A DNA stretch of 33,148 nt from Elysia marginata (lineage: Eukaryota; Mollusca; Gastropoda; Plakobranchidae): the NCBI GenBank assembly GCA_019649035.1, contig BMAT01007340.1:440663-473810 (forward strand), given 5' to 3'. Every line of letters begins with the position of its first letter. Positions within the stretch are counted from its first letter, which is position 1. Under the pieces are notes generated by a model, which did no database searches, had not been told where the DNA came from, and saw only the letters and a program-made list of their open reading frames with translations. A program made the translations under genes and the position numbers. Positions 11,196 to 22,059 of this stretch are shown piece after piece.

Positions 11196-12265
11196 TTAAG
11201 AGTTGCTTTAGATAAAACCGCTAGCTATCAACCCATTTGTAAAGAATGCTCTCTGTCGTTTTCTTTTGGGATTCCTCTTGTTCTTCTTTTGTCAGCTTGT
11301 CTTTATATGGATGTATAAAAAACTATCTACAAAGGCTATTAACGTTTTTTTTATATTTGTGTGGCGGAATAGAAAAACCAGGTACATATCGCCAGGGAAC
11401 AAATTGAGACGTAGGATTTTAAGGCAGTTTGAGTGTCGGCAAAAGGGTTTCACTTCGTTACCCAGATGAAACTTGAAATATTTCTGAACAATTTAAGTCC
11501 ATGCTTTTTTTCGTTTTGATTTTTTGTAAAATCACTGTACTTTGAACTTGTGTAGCAGTCTGAACTTCCAATGCATTTTTCTCCCTTCCTTATATTCTAT
11601 CTTTCAACCAAACCATAAGCCATATTCTACGTTCTCGGTGAGATATTTTTTAAAAAAAGCAAAGAGTAATTTGCTTAGGATAGAATGAAAACTGCAGAAA
11701 AATATTTTGAAAAAAATGACAATCTTTATATGGGACGTTTGAATGGTTTTCATGGGCCACTTCACAAATTTTTTATTTGCCATAGAATCCTAGCTAAATA
11801 CTTATCAATCTCCAAAACTTACGATTATGCAGCTTGTATGTATCAAGTGGATGGACTACGTCAAAGGAACTAACAAATTTAAATCTCAACTATCATCCTA
11901 TTTATATGTACTATTATCTATCACCCCGTTACGCAGCCAATGGCGTTAATTGGAAAAAAAAATCCAAATTAAATTTCTTGCCTTTGTATGAGCGGAAACA
12001 GACTTACCGCACCAGGCTCATCTATCTGATGTTTATATAAGCGATATTGGCTCGGAAGAGAAAGATTTTCATTTTATTTGAATAGCCCTGTGGGTTGTGC
12101 GGTCAATATCAAGATGTTCTTGTATGGCAAACGCAAAATAACTATAAACTGGAGGAGAAGGTGAGGGGGAGATAGACGCAAAGAAAGTCAGAGAGACAGA
12201 TAGTTAGTCACGGTTATGAGTAGTTGAGCGGTTGAATGAGAAAGGGATAGAGTGAGCGAGAATTA
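11196..12265. other. Unique AT-rich DNA, no gene seen
   Basis: No motif-bearing open frame. GA-rich sequence begins after about 12150. Confidence 0.45.
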
Positions 12266-12267
12266 GA

Positions 12268-12328
12268 GATATATATATATATATACACACATATATATAT
12301 AAGAGAGAGAGAGAGAGAGAGGGGGGGG
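12268..12328. repeat. (TA)n and (GA)n compound microsatellite
   Basis: TA repeats with an internal ACACAC are followed by (GA)n and a run of G. It lies immediately upstream of dispersed repeat copy B. Confidence 0.9.
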
Positions 12329-12343
12329 AAGAAAGAAAGAGAG

Positions 12344-12453
12344 GAAGACAGAGCAAAATAAAACATAAGCAAAAGAAGAAAGACGAAAAACAAAATACTT
12401 CCTGGGTGCAATTCTTTGTGTTTATCCGTGTGTTTCTGAAGGATCTGAGAGAA
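12344..12453. repeat. Dispersed repeat, copy B
   Basis: This is the second copy of the segment at 9547-9664, same orientation and about 2.8 kb downstream. It lacks about 12 bp present in copy A around the AAGCTCGTAAAA region and differs at scattered positions. As in copy A, it is preceded by a GA tract and followed by GA-rich sequence. Confidence 0.75.
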
Positions 12454-13254
12454 AGAGAGTGATGTTAGAAAAATGTGAAACAACTGCATGTAACTTGATG
12501 GAGTCAAATTAGAAAACTTGAAACCATTGAAGGTTATAGCGAAACAAAGCTTTGTAAAGCCGAGTTTTTTTTTCTTTCTTAAAAATAATGAACACTTTAA
12601 TAGACATTAGAATATATATCGTTTCGTATTTTGTTTAATAAAAGTATTAAATATCTTTATGGGTAGAAAAAAATCTACAAACCAACAAACCTTAGCGCCA
12701 CCAAGAATAATTTGCCGAATAAAAACATGCCATGTCAAGAGGTATTTAAACAATTTTGTTGATATGAAAAAAAATGTTTATTAACTTCACAACTAACATG
12801 GATATGACATCAAACTTCAAAGAAGAAGAGATTTGTACTCAATGTCACAGATTGCAAACATGACAACAGCTACTCAACCCACATCAGCGTCGTCAATGCT
12901 AGTCTCTCTCATTTCGGTCTGCTTTATTTATAGTTATTTGGTAAAAGTCTCCTAAGTCTCGTTGGTAAAAGCGAGGTTTACTCTAAGACGAGATTCAAGG
13001 AGTCCAAGCTGTTGCGCTACATCTGCCCTATCAAAGGGACTCGCGTGCATTTTCATGGCTTTAGAAATTATAAACGTCAAAATCTACAAAAACATATCCC
13101 GCTCCTTGATAAGTTTCGTTTCCTTGACGTGTTATTGCCACTGCGCGTGTTATATATCAAGGCTAAATATCTGTGGCAGACCGGTTGAACGGCTAAGGTC
13201 CGGATTTTATTAATCAGAGCAACATGTTTAATTAAGAACTTCGGTCCAGAAACC
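12454..13254. other. Unique DNA, no gene supported
   Basis: An 83-codon plus-strand frame at 12962-13213 has no domain. A short string near 13175-13200 resembles the D-arm region of a tRNA but has no B box. Confidence 0.4.
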
Positions 13255-13525
13255 GTACTTGACTTCAGTAGGACATACGCTTCCTGCAAAAAGGCCATAA
13301 TTATTTGTTGTTCTGGACTTCAGTATGACATACGCTTCATGTAAAAGGGCAATTTTATTGTTCTTGACTTCGGTAAAACATAGGGTTTTTATAAAAGGCC
13401 ACAATTATATGTTGTTCTTGACTTTAGCATGACATACGCTTCTACGCTTCATGTAAAAGGGCAATTTTGTTATTCTTGGCTTCAGTACGACATACGCTTG
13501 ATGTAAAACGGCAATTTTGTTGCAA
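13255..13525. repeat. Minisatellite, ~55-bp unit, five copies
   Basis: The landmark GACATACGC recurs at 13272, 13327, 13377 (diverged), 13431 and 13489, giving spacings of 55, 50, 54 and 58 bp. Each unit reads roughly as CTTGACTTCAGTA, GACATACGCTTC, ATGTAAAAGGGC, AATTTTGTTGTT. The 58-bp spacing reflects a small internal duplication of the TACGCTTC segment near 13437-13450. There are stops in all frames, so it is noncoding. Confidence 0.88.
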
Positions 13526-14094
13526 CAACCTGACTACTCTGTTTGAGTAGTTTAAGGCACATCTAGTCCTTAACGTTATATCAGCTTTTACATTTCATTA
13601 CAACCTCCTGGTGAAATTCGTTTTAAGAAACGAACCAATAAGATGTTTCACAAAATTGAAATGCTAGAAAACCTGTTCATGCTATTCTAATACAACAAGT
13701 CAGACAAGCCCTGAAAGTATTATACTAGGCACTCAAGTTAACTTATCCGGCTTAAATTGCATCAGTTTTGGTGTATATTGCGAAGCTGAAAATCATTTAA
13801 ACATTAAAGAAAGACCGAAACACTGCACCGATCCTAGCTTTCATTGGTCAGAACACGTCAAAGGTTTAGCGTTAAAACGTCTAAAAAGAAAAACAATATT
13901 CTATTCAGCACTCCACCTCGTTCATAACGCTATTTTCGTCGCCATCACATTATTGCTTTATTTTTTTTCCATTTTGTTTTTTTTTTTTAATCAGGATTTG
14001 GAGATATTTATTCCTAGGTGTGTACATCCATTTAATGGTCGTATTTTGTAAAGCAATCGATTTACTAGGAAGGGATGGGGGTGGATAAATATAG
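13526..14094. other. Unique DNA, no gene seen
   Basis: Only a trivial 7-bp-stem palindrome near 13617-13634 and T runs near 13960-13990 stand out. Confidence 0.5.
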
Positions 14095-14418
14095 AGTAGA
14101 TAGAAAGAGAGAGAGAGAGGGAGAGAGGAGAACAGAGAGCGAGAGAGAGAGAGACGGAGAGAGGGAGTTACAGACAGACAGCGTAATAGACTAAGAGAGA
14201 AAGAAAGACAGACAGAGAAAGAAAGATACAAAGAGATAGAGATCGGGACAGAGAGAGGCAGAGACATACAGACGTTAAGGGAGAGATAAGAGAGAGAGTT
14301 TTATAGATCCAGAGGGAAGGTGAGAGACAGAGACAGGGATAGATAGACAGACAGGCAGACATACAGAGAGAGAGACATAGAGAGAAACAGAGACAAACAG
14401 ACAGAAAGAGAGAGGTAT
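14095..14418. repeat. Long imperfect GA/GACA purine tract
   Basis: About 320 bp of almost continuous purine on the plus strand, made of GA, GACA and GATA units with TTTTATAG-type interruptions. The minus-strand serine/leucine-rich ORFs across it are artefacts of the repeat. Confidence 0.9.
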
Positions 14419-14559
14419 ATTTTACGTTTTGCAAAATACTCAAATCAAATAAAACTTCAGTTTATTCACACTGCTCACTTTTACTCAGGAAAAAAAAACT
14501 TTTGATAAGTTAAAGAACTAACGTTAGAACATTGGTGATTCTATCGTTGTATGTGTTAC

Positions 14560-14665
14560 CGATATTGTTTTTGTTGCTGCTGCTTTTATTGTTGTTGTTG
14601 TGGTTATTGGTATTATTATTATCATTGTTGTTGATGATGACAATTTTGCTCTTTACAGCTATTAT
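14560..14665. repeat. TTG/CTG/ATT trinucleotide-rich stretch
   Basis: Short runs of GTTGTTGTTG, TATTATTAT and GATGATGA form an interrupted trinucleotide stretch. In composition it is the reverse-complement type of the CAN satellite at 22 kb. Confidence 0.7.
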
Positions 14666-14857
14666 TTTGTTCATTATTGTTAGAGATTAGATCATCATTG
14701 CTAGAAAGAGTTATTATTATTTAATATACATAATGTGATAGTCCTCGTTGTTTGTTTTATTCTTCTCTTTTAAAAAGTTCTATTTATCTTTGTCTTTCAA
14801 CTTACAATTTCACTTTTTGCAGTTTTATTTATCCCACTGAATGATCATTCGCTAACT

Positions 14858-15052
14858 TTTCTCTCTTTTTCTCTCCCTCTCACTCTCTCTCTAACTCTGT
14901 CTCTCTTTCTCTATCTCTCTAACTCTCTCTCCAATTCATTCTATCTCTTTCTCTATTTTCTTTCTTTCTCTTTCCCTCTCTGTGTTCCTCTTTGTCTCTC
15001 TTTCTCATTCTTACTCTCTGTCTCTCATTTCTCTGTCCATCCATCTCTCTAC

Positions 15053-15099
<47 letters not shown>

Positions 15100-15130
15100 C
15101 CTATCTATCTATCTGTCTATCTATTTATCT
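14858..15130. repeat. CT tract grading into (CTAT)n
   Basis: Imperfect CTCT repeats occupy 14858-15040, followed by about 19 CTAT units at 15047-15124 with a few CTAC and CTGT variants. Confidence 0.92.
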
Positions 15131-15552
15131 CCTTTTCTTCCCGTCTGGCCTCTCTAACTATAACCATCGATAAGTTTTTTCCCTCTTGACCCGGCCTTGC
15201 AAGCCATAAAGGACCTAATTTCCTAGAACCGACTACGTAACAAACTTTCTGCTTTTGCGGCCGCAAAAAAAAAAATCAAATAAAATTGATGAGGGTGCAT
15301 GGATTACGCTCGTTTGCCGCCAGATATGCCTCCAGCAAGGATCAGTAGACTGGGAGATATCGATTACAATAAAAATGGTGGTATCGGTACAGTATACAGG
15401 TTTTATATATTTAACTATTGCTATTATGTCAAATCGATTATTGCGTTCATTAAGATACGTGATATTCTTTAAAACCTAATGTAAACAAAATCAGAGCGAC
15501 AACTGGTATTTACAGATTCAGATAAAATACGAACAAATTGGAGGAGGAGGAG
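15131..15552. other. Unique DNA before the assembly gap
   Basis: No gene is supported. A 16-bp perfect palindrome, TTTTGCGGCCGCAAAA, lies at 15253-15268 and continues into an A run. A GGA repeat (15541-15552) abuts the gap. Confidence 0.5.
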
Positions 15553-15924
15553 NNNNNNNNNNNNNNNNNNNNNNNNNNNNNNNNNNNNNNNNNNNNNNNN
15601 NNNNNNNNNNNNNNNNNNNNNNNNNNNNNNNNNNNNNNNNNNNNNNNNNNNNNNNNNNNNNNNNNNNNNNNNNNNNNNNNNNNNNNNNNNNNNNNNNNNN
15701 NNNNNNNNNNNNNNNNNNNNNNNNNNNNNNNNNNNNNNNNNNNNNNNNNNNNNNNNNNNNNNNNNNNNNNNNNNNNNNNNNNNNNNNNNNNNNNNNNNNN
15801 NNNNNNNNNNNNNNNNNNNNNNNNNNNNNNNNNNNNNNNNNNNNNNNNNNNNNNNNNNNNNNNNNNNNNNNNNNNNNNNNNNNNNNNNNNNNNNNNNNNN
15901 NNNNNNNNNNNNNNNNNNNNNNNN
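15553..15924. other. Assembly gap (372 N)
   Basis: A run of undetermined bases. The left flank is a GGA repeat and the right flank starts with CCCCC, so the missing sequence may be low-complexity or GC-rich. Open frames crossing the gap are meaningless. Confidence 0.99.
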
Positions 15925-16194
15925 CCCCCATAATGGAGCCCTTCAAGCTTAGAGCCGACAAAGCCAGCCTGATGTGTTCCCTGCCTTAAGCCGTGGGAGA
16001 CCAGATTTTGTTAGAGATGGTTAAAAACTGAAGGGTGTAAATTAGATTAGTTCTGAGGCAAGAACTGGACACATAAAGTTGTTTTTTGCGTCCGTTCTGT
16101 TACGTGTGACGTAGATTTCCTTTCTGGGGTTAAAGAAGAGTTATAAAATAAGGAATTTACAAATGTCATAAGGTGCATGGTTGGTCTTATGGGT
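15925..16194. other. Unique DNA after the gap
   Basis: No gene or repeat recognised. GC is slightly higher in the first 90 bases. Confidence 0.5.
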
Positions 16195-16262
16195 GAATAA
16201 ATAGATAGAGAGATAGATAAATAGATAGACAGATAGATAGATAGATAGATAGATAGATAAAA
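16195..16262. repeat. (GATA)n microsatellite
   Basis: About 15 GATA-type units with AGAG and GACA variants. It is the same class as the CTAT arrays elsewhere but on the opposite strand. Confidence 0.93.
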
Positions 16263-16473
16263 AGACGTTTTAACCAAGATACATAACAAAGATGAAGAGA
16301 GTCAAAGAAATAATAGCAACCACTGCAGAGCCGTATCATTAAATTTGCGTGGAATTCAGTCCATGATTGTCCTAGCAACGAGGTCGATACCATTTTCTAC
16401 AGTAATAGCAAGTGAATTTACCTTTCTGTGACCTCGGTTCTGCCGCGTCCAGTAACAAGATTCAGACACGAAT

Positions 16474-16525
16474 TATACATTCATTGTGATGAAGAAGTTA
16501 TACATTCATGTTGATGAAGAAACAT
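16474..16525. repeat. Short tandem duplication
   Basis: A unit of about 25 bp (TTATACATTCATTGTGATGA and GAAG) is repeated once, with one small rearrangement in the second copy. Confidence 0.75.
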
Positions 16526-18855
16526 ATTTTCAAATCTTCGATAATTGCAGGTCATTTGGTGCTTTTTCATTATTTTATAACTCGTCGTTTGTGTGTTTTA
16601 TCTTTATCTAGTAACGGATTTTTTTTTACAAAGGTTTTTGCTCGTTTGATGCCTGCAGTGCTTACGAAAAATCCAGAATGAGAAAGCGCCAAATTAGGCT
16701 CTTTAGGTTTTTTTTTTTTGCGAAAATCTTAAAATCAGTTTTTTTTTTCAAATCTAACAAAAAGTTAATGCCATAAATTTATGTGTATCGGATCCAACGT
16801 TGATTTTGCAAGATGATGGTGGTTCAAATCAATTGGTGTACTCATCTTTTCCTATTTTTTTTCCTTCAGCTTACCCAGCGAAGATTGTAAACAATTAACA
16901 TTGCGACAGGTATTTAAGAAGGAACAAACCGATTGGAATTTCCTCCGTCTTTTTTTGATTTACCTTCTATAATTGTTTTTTTTTTCAAAAAATAGCATGT
17001 GGAAGGAACCCGAGAAAAAAACTTGATGAGAAACTGGAAATCTTACTATAAAAAATACCAGGAGATTGAGCGTTATATCAGAACATTTTCATTTTCTGCC
17101 TCCTCATTGTTGTATCATTCTATCTATCTATATGTATTTTGCATGTCATCATCTTTCTGTATTTATGTCTCTCTATCTATACGCCCCCCCCCCCTACTCC
17201 CAGCCCCTTTGCCTTCCTGTCACCACCTCTCTCAATCTTGTCCCGCTAAATTGCATGCCTCCAGGCCTGAGAAGCGCTCGCATTTGCTGTCCAATCTCTG
17301 GAGATTCCCGTAAAGCCAGAGGAGAAATGACACGAGTTTTGTGAGCCGTACTTACGCAGATTAAAGCCCTGCCTGCTACTGAAGAACTGACAGATTGTCG
17401 CAGCGTCCCCAGAAGTCAGTAGACGGGAAACAAACAACCCATACACCAGTAACACGATTAACCTCAAAATGTCAATGGCATTGCTTCGCATTCTTTCACA
17501 AGAAGATAAGGAAAAAATCTATGGAAATATTCTGTACAGAAATTATCAATCTTTAGGACTAGTTTTGTTATTTTTTGTTGTAAAAAATGTTTTTGTAAAA
17601 ACAAATATGGGTTGTCGTCTTCCACCGCCGAAGGCAGTCTCAAGACTTTACATATTTCCCCCAGACTGCAGGCCAATACACACCAAAGCAAATTCAATTC
17701 ATATTTCAGAGCATTTCAGCACGTTTGCCTATTAAGCGTTCAAAAACTAACATTCTACAAATTTCAAGCCCTGCTTATAGCCAGTTACCCATTTCACAGG
17801 TGAGTGGACTGAGGAAAGTGTGGATAAATAATTATTGCTTTCCTAAGGCAGTTACAACATGCGTCGTGGTTGGGAAAAGTTAACAGAAAGAAACATTTGG
17901 ATTTGTTGTGGACAAATAGGGCACATAAGGTAGAGTTATAATCGGAGACTCTTTTTTTCCAAAAGAGTTGGTAACCTATATGTTTTAAGTAGGCCTGCAA
18001 GTGAAAAACGTTGAAGCTAGATTTGAGGATGGATATTATAAGATACGTTTCTATACCTGTTTCTAATTCTTGTCTTCACGATGCTGGTTGTATAGCTTGA
18101 TGCAAACAAACAGGAATACTATGGCCTAAGAATTTATTTTCCAAGAAAGAACAATTCTGAAAACTTCTAAAAAAAAAACAACTTGACACTGTTATAATAA
18201 AAAACAACAAAATCAGCTATACTGGAAAAACGAGAAGAAAGAAAAACAACTCTTTAAGATATAAGGCTTCAAGAAAAGGGAAAGTGTTCAAGTCCAATAG
18301 AATGGGCATGAAGCAAAAATTGACATAGAATCTGAAGCAGTAAGAAGATAATTGTCGTAGATTATAGGCTAGCGGAGATAAACGGACACAAAAATTTCCC
18401 GTTGCTTTGCCGTCTCCAAAATGTCCGCAGGGCGTGAATTCCGACTAGGATTTGCCATGCTGTGTAGGCCTATTCTTCCCCAGGTTTTTTTTTTGTCCCG
18501 GAGGAATATGTTCAAGATTTGCGACAATGTCATTTTGCACATGTTTTTGGGTGTCTTACAAAGTTGCCTAAGACAAAAGAAGACAACATGTATCTATATC
18601 TATTGTATACTATATTACATATAAATCAATTAGGTAATGCTTTCTCAAGAAATGTAGTCGAGAAATGGAGAAAAAAAATTGTTCTTGCACGAAACTCCAT
18701 ACACGGGAAGGTAACTCTCACCTCAGTCTCAAGGGTCCAAGGTTATTATGTTATACGCCCAATCCGAGGTCTTTGTTTGAAACTCAAGACAGTTGTAACC
18801 GCGTCATACAGAAGAGTTCTTTACAAGAGACTACGCACTGGTTGTGTTACTTTGA
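16526..18855. other. Unique DNA, no gene supported
   Basis: It contains T runs near 16710-16750, a short CTAT stretch near 17120-17145, a C run near 17183-17193 and several overlapping short frames (for example 17469-17735 and 18519-18908, plus strand). None has a recognisable domain. Confidence 0.4.
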
Positions 18856-18945
18856 TGGTTGAGAGAGAGATAGAGAGAGAGACAGAGACAGTGAGACAGA
18901 GACAGTGAGACAGAGAGACAGACAGGCAGGAAGGAAGACAGATAG
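18856..18945. repeat. (GA)n/(GACA)n microsatellite
   Basis: GAGAGATA and GAGACAGTGAGACAGA units give a compound purine-rich repeat. A weaker GACA stretch follows at about 19040-19070. Confidence 0.88.
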
Positions 18946-19514
18946 TAAGAAACCCAGAACTTTTGTTTTTTTGTATAATTTTTAATGAGAGTAAAGCTGG
19001 AAGATGTCTTTGAATCTGGCGCTTAAATTAACACCATAGACAGACAGAAGGACAGACAGATAGACATACAGAAAGATTAGTTGTGAAAAGAATAAATAAA
19101 AAGGCAGGAAGATAACTGTATGGATATCTATGTGCATTGATAAAAAGTTAGCTGGAAACATGAATTAAGATTGATGAAAAAACGCAAGACATGTATTTCA
19201 CAATCGTCTTACCTTACTCTCTCTCTCTCTTTCTCTCTATCTCTCTCTTTTTCTTAGAATTGAGACTGCTACAGAAGTATTTTAGATAAATCACAAATCA
19301 GTAAAAAAAATATCTTTCCCTTGGAACATTGAAAGAAAACAAAGAAAACAACAGCTGTAGGAGAACGCTCGAATGAAACGAGAAAATGTTGGAAATGTTT
19401 TGGAATGTTTGTGAAAAAAGGCTTGTTTTTTTTTTCAAGAAATGAGTCAAAGACTTTGCATTGTGAAATGTCAACCAAAAGAAATCAACATTAAACAAGG
19501 ACTGTAAAATGTAT
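18946..19514. other. Unique AT-rich DNA with a CT tract
   Basis: A (CT)n stretch lies at about 19216-19255. No gene is seen. Confidence 0.5.
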
Positions 19515-20129
19515 GGTATATTTTTTTATTTTGTTCAAAATTGTTCGACAATATCTGACTGAGCAGCAGCAGTATCGTTTGGCTACACCTCCAAATTATG
19601 TTTTTTGGTCCAAGATACCAGGTCTTCATCAGCATTATGGACTGTTGCATATCCACCGTCTAGTTTCGTAAGTGGGCTGTTTTAAACATTGTGATGTGTA
19701 GTTTCAGGAGCCTTGCTACATCGTTGGCACATTGGAGAGCCTTTCAGTTTCTATTTTCGCAGAACATAGGACGTCTTTGCATGTCTTGACCGAAGTCAGT
19801 TGGTTATCACCCAGTGCTTTTTTTAAGGTTTGTGATGCCAGGAGACCGGAGAGGTTGGGTTGGATTGGTTATAATACTTCCACCTGTTGGGATGTTATTT
19901 TCCAATTCTTTCCTCCATTCCTCTGTTGCATCAAATTGTTTAAAACTTTGCATTGTAGAGAGCGTTTCTTGACCTCAGTTTTCTTGTTGTTGGGGCTCCT
20001 TTGTATATTTGTTTAAGGGGTATGTTGTCTGCCATGTCCTTGATTCTTTTGATTATTTTTGTGCCGCATCTTCTTTTCTGGTGTGGGGAGGTGAAATTGA
20101 GATCATGGTAAGAAGCCACTGGACCGGCT

Positions 20130-20141
20130 TTGATTTGAGAC
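20130..20141. repeat. SINE target-site duplication, left copy
   Basis: TTGATTTGAGAC directly abuts the tail end of the SINE and is identical to 20395-20406. Confidence 0.88.
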
Positions 20142-20394
20142 TGATTGATTGAAGGATATTTTTTTAAAAGCCCAATTCCACTTCAAAGGTGCTCTCAGGG
20201 CTTGGGTCCCAATGACAATTTACGGGCTGCCACCCAGAGACTAGCGGGGATACCATGACTTAGCCTCAGCCCGTCACATTATACTGACACCGACCCAACC
20301 AGTAGTGGCCCGAACTATGCTCGGCTGTGGCTCGAACCCACGACCTCTGAGCCACAGAGCGAAGCCTCTACCAACTGAGCTTTCTAGGCCCCCG
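20142..20394 (-). mobile_element. tRNA-derived SINE, apparently full length
   Basis: The minus strand begins with a tRNA-like head: a G-rich 5' end, an A box in AGCTCAGTTGG (20370-20380) and a B box GGGTTCGAGCC (20329-20339), spaced as in a real tRNA. A GC-rich body of about 140 bp follows (with GGGTGGCAGCCCGT and GGGACCCAAGCCC), then a short A-rich stretch and a repetitive tail, CAATCAATCA. It is bounded by a perfect 12-bp target-site duplication and lies inside the LINE relic. RNA polymerase III would transcribe it from the internal boxes. LINE-dependent mobilisation is the rule for such elements, but the partner LINE is unknown. I cannot assign the body to a named SINE domain family. Confidence 0.9.
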
Positions 20395-20406
20395 TTGATT
20401 TGAGAC
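20395..20406. repeat. SINE target-site duplication, right copy
   Basis: TTGATTTGAGAC directly abuts the tRNA-like head of the SINE. Removing the SINE and one copy joins the LINE codons in frame (GGC TGT CTC AAA TCA AAG CCG), which confirms the insertion boundaries. Confidence 0.88.
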
Positions 20407-20480
20407 AGCCACCTACTCTTCTCATTGATTCACGATCTGACCGAGTGTACTTGGTGAAACGGACAAAATCTGTTTTAAAG

Positions 20481-21330
20481 AAAGGAATAAAAACCTGTGG
20501 AAATCGCTTTTTTCATGTTTCCGCTATCTCGTTTGTGTCATTATAAATATTTTCTTTATCACACTGTTTCTTTCTTACCTATCTCCCATATGTATGGTAT
20601 TCCTTTAACCAAGAGACAAATAATCAGAAAACCTCAACACTCTACATTTAACGTTAATCTGAAAACAGAGTTGTTTGAAAAAAGAAAGCAAGAAAGGCAG
20701 AGACAGAAATAGATACAAAGACATAGACGGGGGGAAAAGAAAGGTTGAAAATGCCAAAGACTTTAACTGGCTGTGATGATTTAAGATAGAGGATGAGGGT
20801 GATAAAGAAATGTATACCTTGTTTACTGAATGTGAATTAGTTTGATCGTTTTAATAATTTTTTCTTGTTGTTTCTGATGCGCAGCATGATTCTTAGAGCG
20901 CCTTAAAACGTTCTCCTGGCTTTAAGCGCCCCAAAGAAATGAAATAATACTTTTATTGTTATTATCTTCCTCCGCTCTCAATCTGTAATATCTCTCTGAC
21001 TCTCTCATTACTTCTCCTTTCTCAAAGCTACTGGTAGGTTGACTGTTTTAGCTCTTTAGCCTTTTTTAACATATTTAATTTCGTTCTTTGACAGGCGAGC
21101 GGTTCCAAAACAAATATTGAAAAATAAATATTTTTCCGGTAGCACAAAACCATTTCTAATAAAACAAAACTTGCCGCCGCAATAATATAACAATAGATAT
21201 ATTGAGAAATAATGAGCATTAAGTAAATCGGCGCAATAACTCTAAGGTTGTGTGTCGTTTCACCATTGAAAGACTCACAGAAAACAGGAACAATTAAAAA
21301 TAATGGCTATTTCTTGTAACTACCTCTCCC
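20481..21330. other. Unique AT-rich DNA, no gene seen
   Basis: Short frames at 20497-20712 (plus) and 21028-21219 (minus) have no recognisable features. Confidence 0.45.
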
Positions 21331-21332
21331 GT

Positions 21333-21385
21333 TTTCTCTGTCTCTCTCTCTATGTCTCTGTCTGTCTGTCTGTCTGTCTCTCTTT
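21333..21385. repeat. (CT)n/(GTCT)n microsatellite
   Basis: CT repeats grade into five GTCT units and back into CT. Confidence 0.9.
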
Positions 21386-22055
21386 CGCTATCATTTCTCA
21401 TAATATGAATCTATAATTATCAACCTCTAATTCTCACTTCAGTTGTGCCTGCAAAAGTCTTGTCTTTCCATAACTTTCCCCTGCCTTTTTCCTTGTCTGC
21501 ATCGATTTCTCTTTCCTTATCTCTCTCATATTAAGGCTACCAAAACCTCGATCTTTTTCTTCTCGGTATATAAGTCCCTCCATCATTTTGACTTCTCCAT
21601 ATCTCTCTAATTAGTGTATATTCGCACCCAATGACGTGCCCTGTGAGGACGCCATGATGAATATTCCACCATCACCTCCAGCATCATTTTAACCCGTAGG
21701 TTTATTTATCTTATTTAACACTCGTGCCTAGCTTGTTAGGCGGCAGGTGCTCTGAACTTTGGTAAACTTTAGAATATGGTTTCTGGGGTTTTCTAAAAAG
21801 ATCATTGTTCTTCTCACTTCTTACTGGTGTGATAAATTAGTAGTTTCTTTTTATGAAGTATGTCACACATGCCAAGGGTTTGGCATTGTTCGTTATCATG
21901 CAAATAGTGTTTAATGGAAAGTTGTTAGTTTTGTGAGATAATGAAGTCCAAGCTCTATCAATGCTAGCAGATTTTATTCTAATATCTTGGCAATGTTCGA
22001 TTATATACTAATTAACAGCGGCAACAAAAAAATTAAATCATTAACATTGTAATAA
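21386..22055. other. Unique DNA, no gene seen
   Basis: No open frame, box motif or tandem structure of note. Confidence 0.5.
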
Positions 22056-22059
22056 TAGC

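Larger units (their letters stand above)
19515..20480 (-). pseudogene. Decayed non-LTR retrotransposon (LINE) ORF2 3' end
   Basis: Read on the minus strand from high to low coordinates, this encodes the C-terminal part of a LINE reverse-transcriptase polyprotein. In order I see: GGCLKSKPVQWL with SISPPHTR around 20425-20060; a region with KLRSRNALY near 19980; EEWRKELENN and ITNPTQP near 19915-19870; LRSRHAKTSYVLRK near 19795-19755; a zinc-knuckle-like MCQRC (19718-19732) followed by ETTHH; and NSPLTKLDGG...ADEDLVSW ending in a TAG stop at 19583-19585. The order CxxC, then H, then PLT..GG, then a short acidic C-terminal tail is characteristic of LINE ORF2 ends. After the stop come about 65 bp of 3' UTR and an A-rich tail. 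The copy is dead: at least two frameshifts and three in-frame stops (TAA at 19682-19684 and two upstream). The 5' end is truncated or unrecognisable past 20480. A SINE interrupts it at 20142-20394. Clade assignment (Jockey/CR1-like) is tentative. Confidence 0.82.

Noticed and set aside
13175-13200. tRNA D-arm-like string (CGGTTGAACGGCTAAGG)
   Set aside because: No B box downstream. The minisatellite starts soon after, so at most a tiny relic.
15253-15268. Perfect palindrome TTTTGCGGCCGCAAAA followed by an A run
   Set aside because: It resembles a cloning linker, but the orientation relative to the A run does not match an oligo-dT adaptor and flanks look genomic. Probably chance.
15518-15961. 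Open frames of 131-147 codons across the N run
   Set aside because: They consist almost wholly of undetermined bases.
18519-18908. 129-codon plus-strand frame
   Set aside because: It ends in a GA/GACA microsatellite (Glu/Arg/Gln repeats) and has no recognisable domain.
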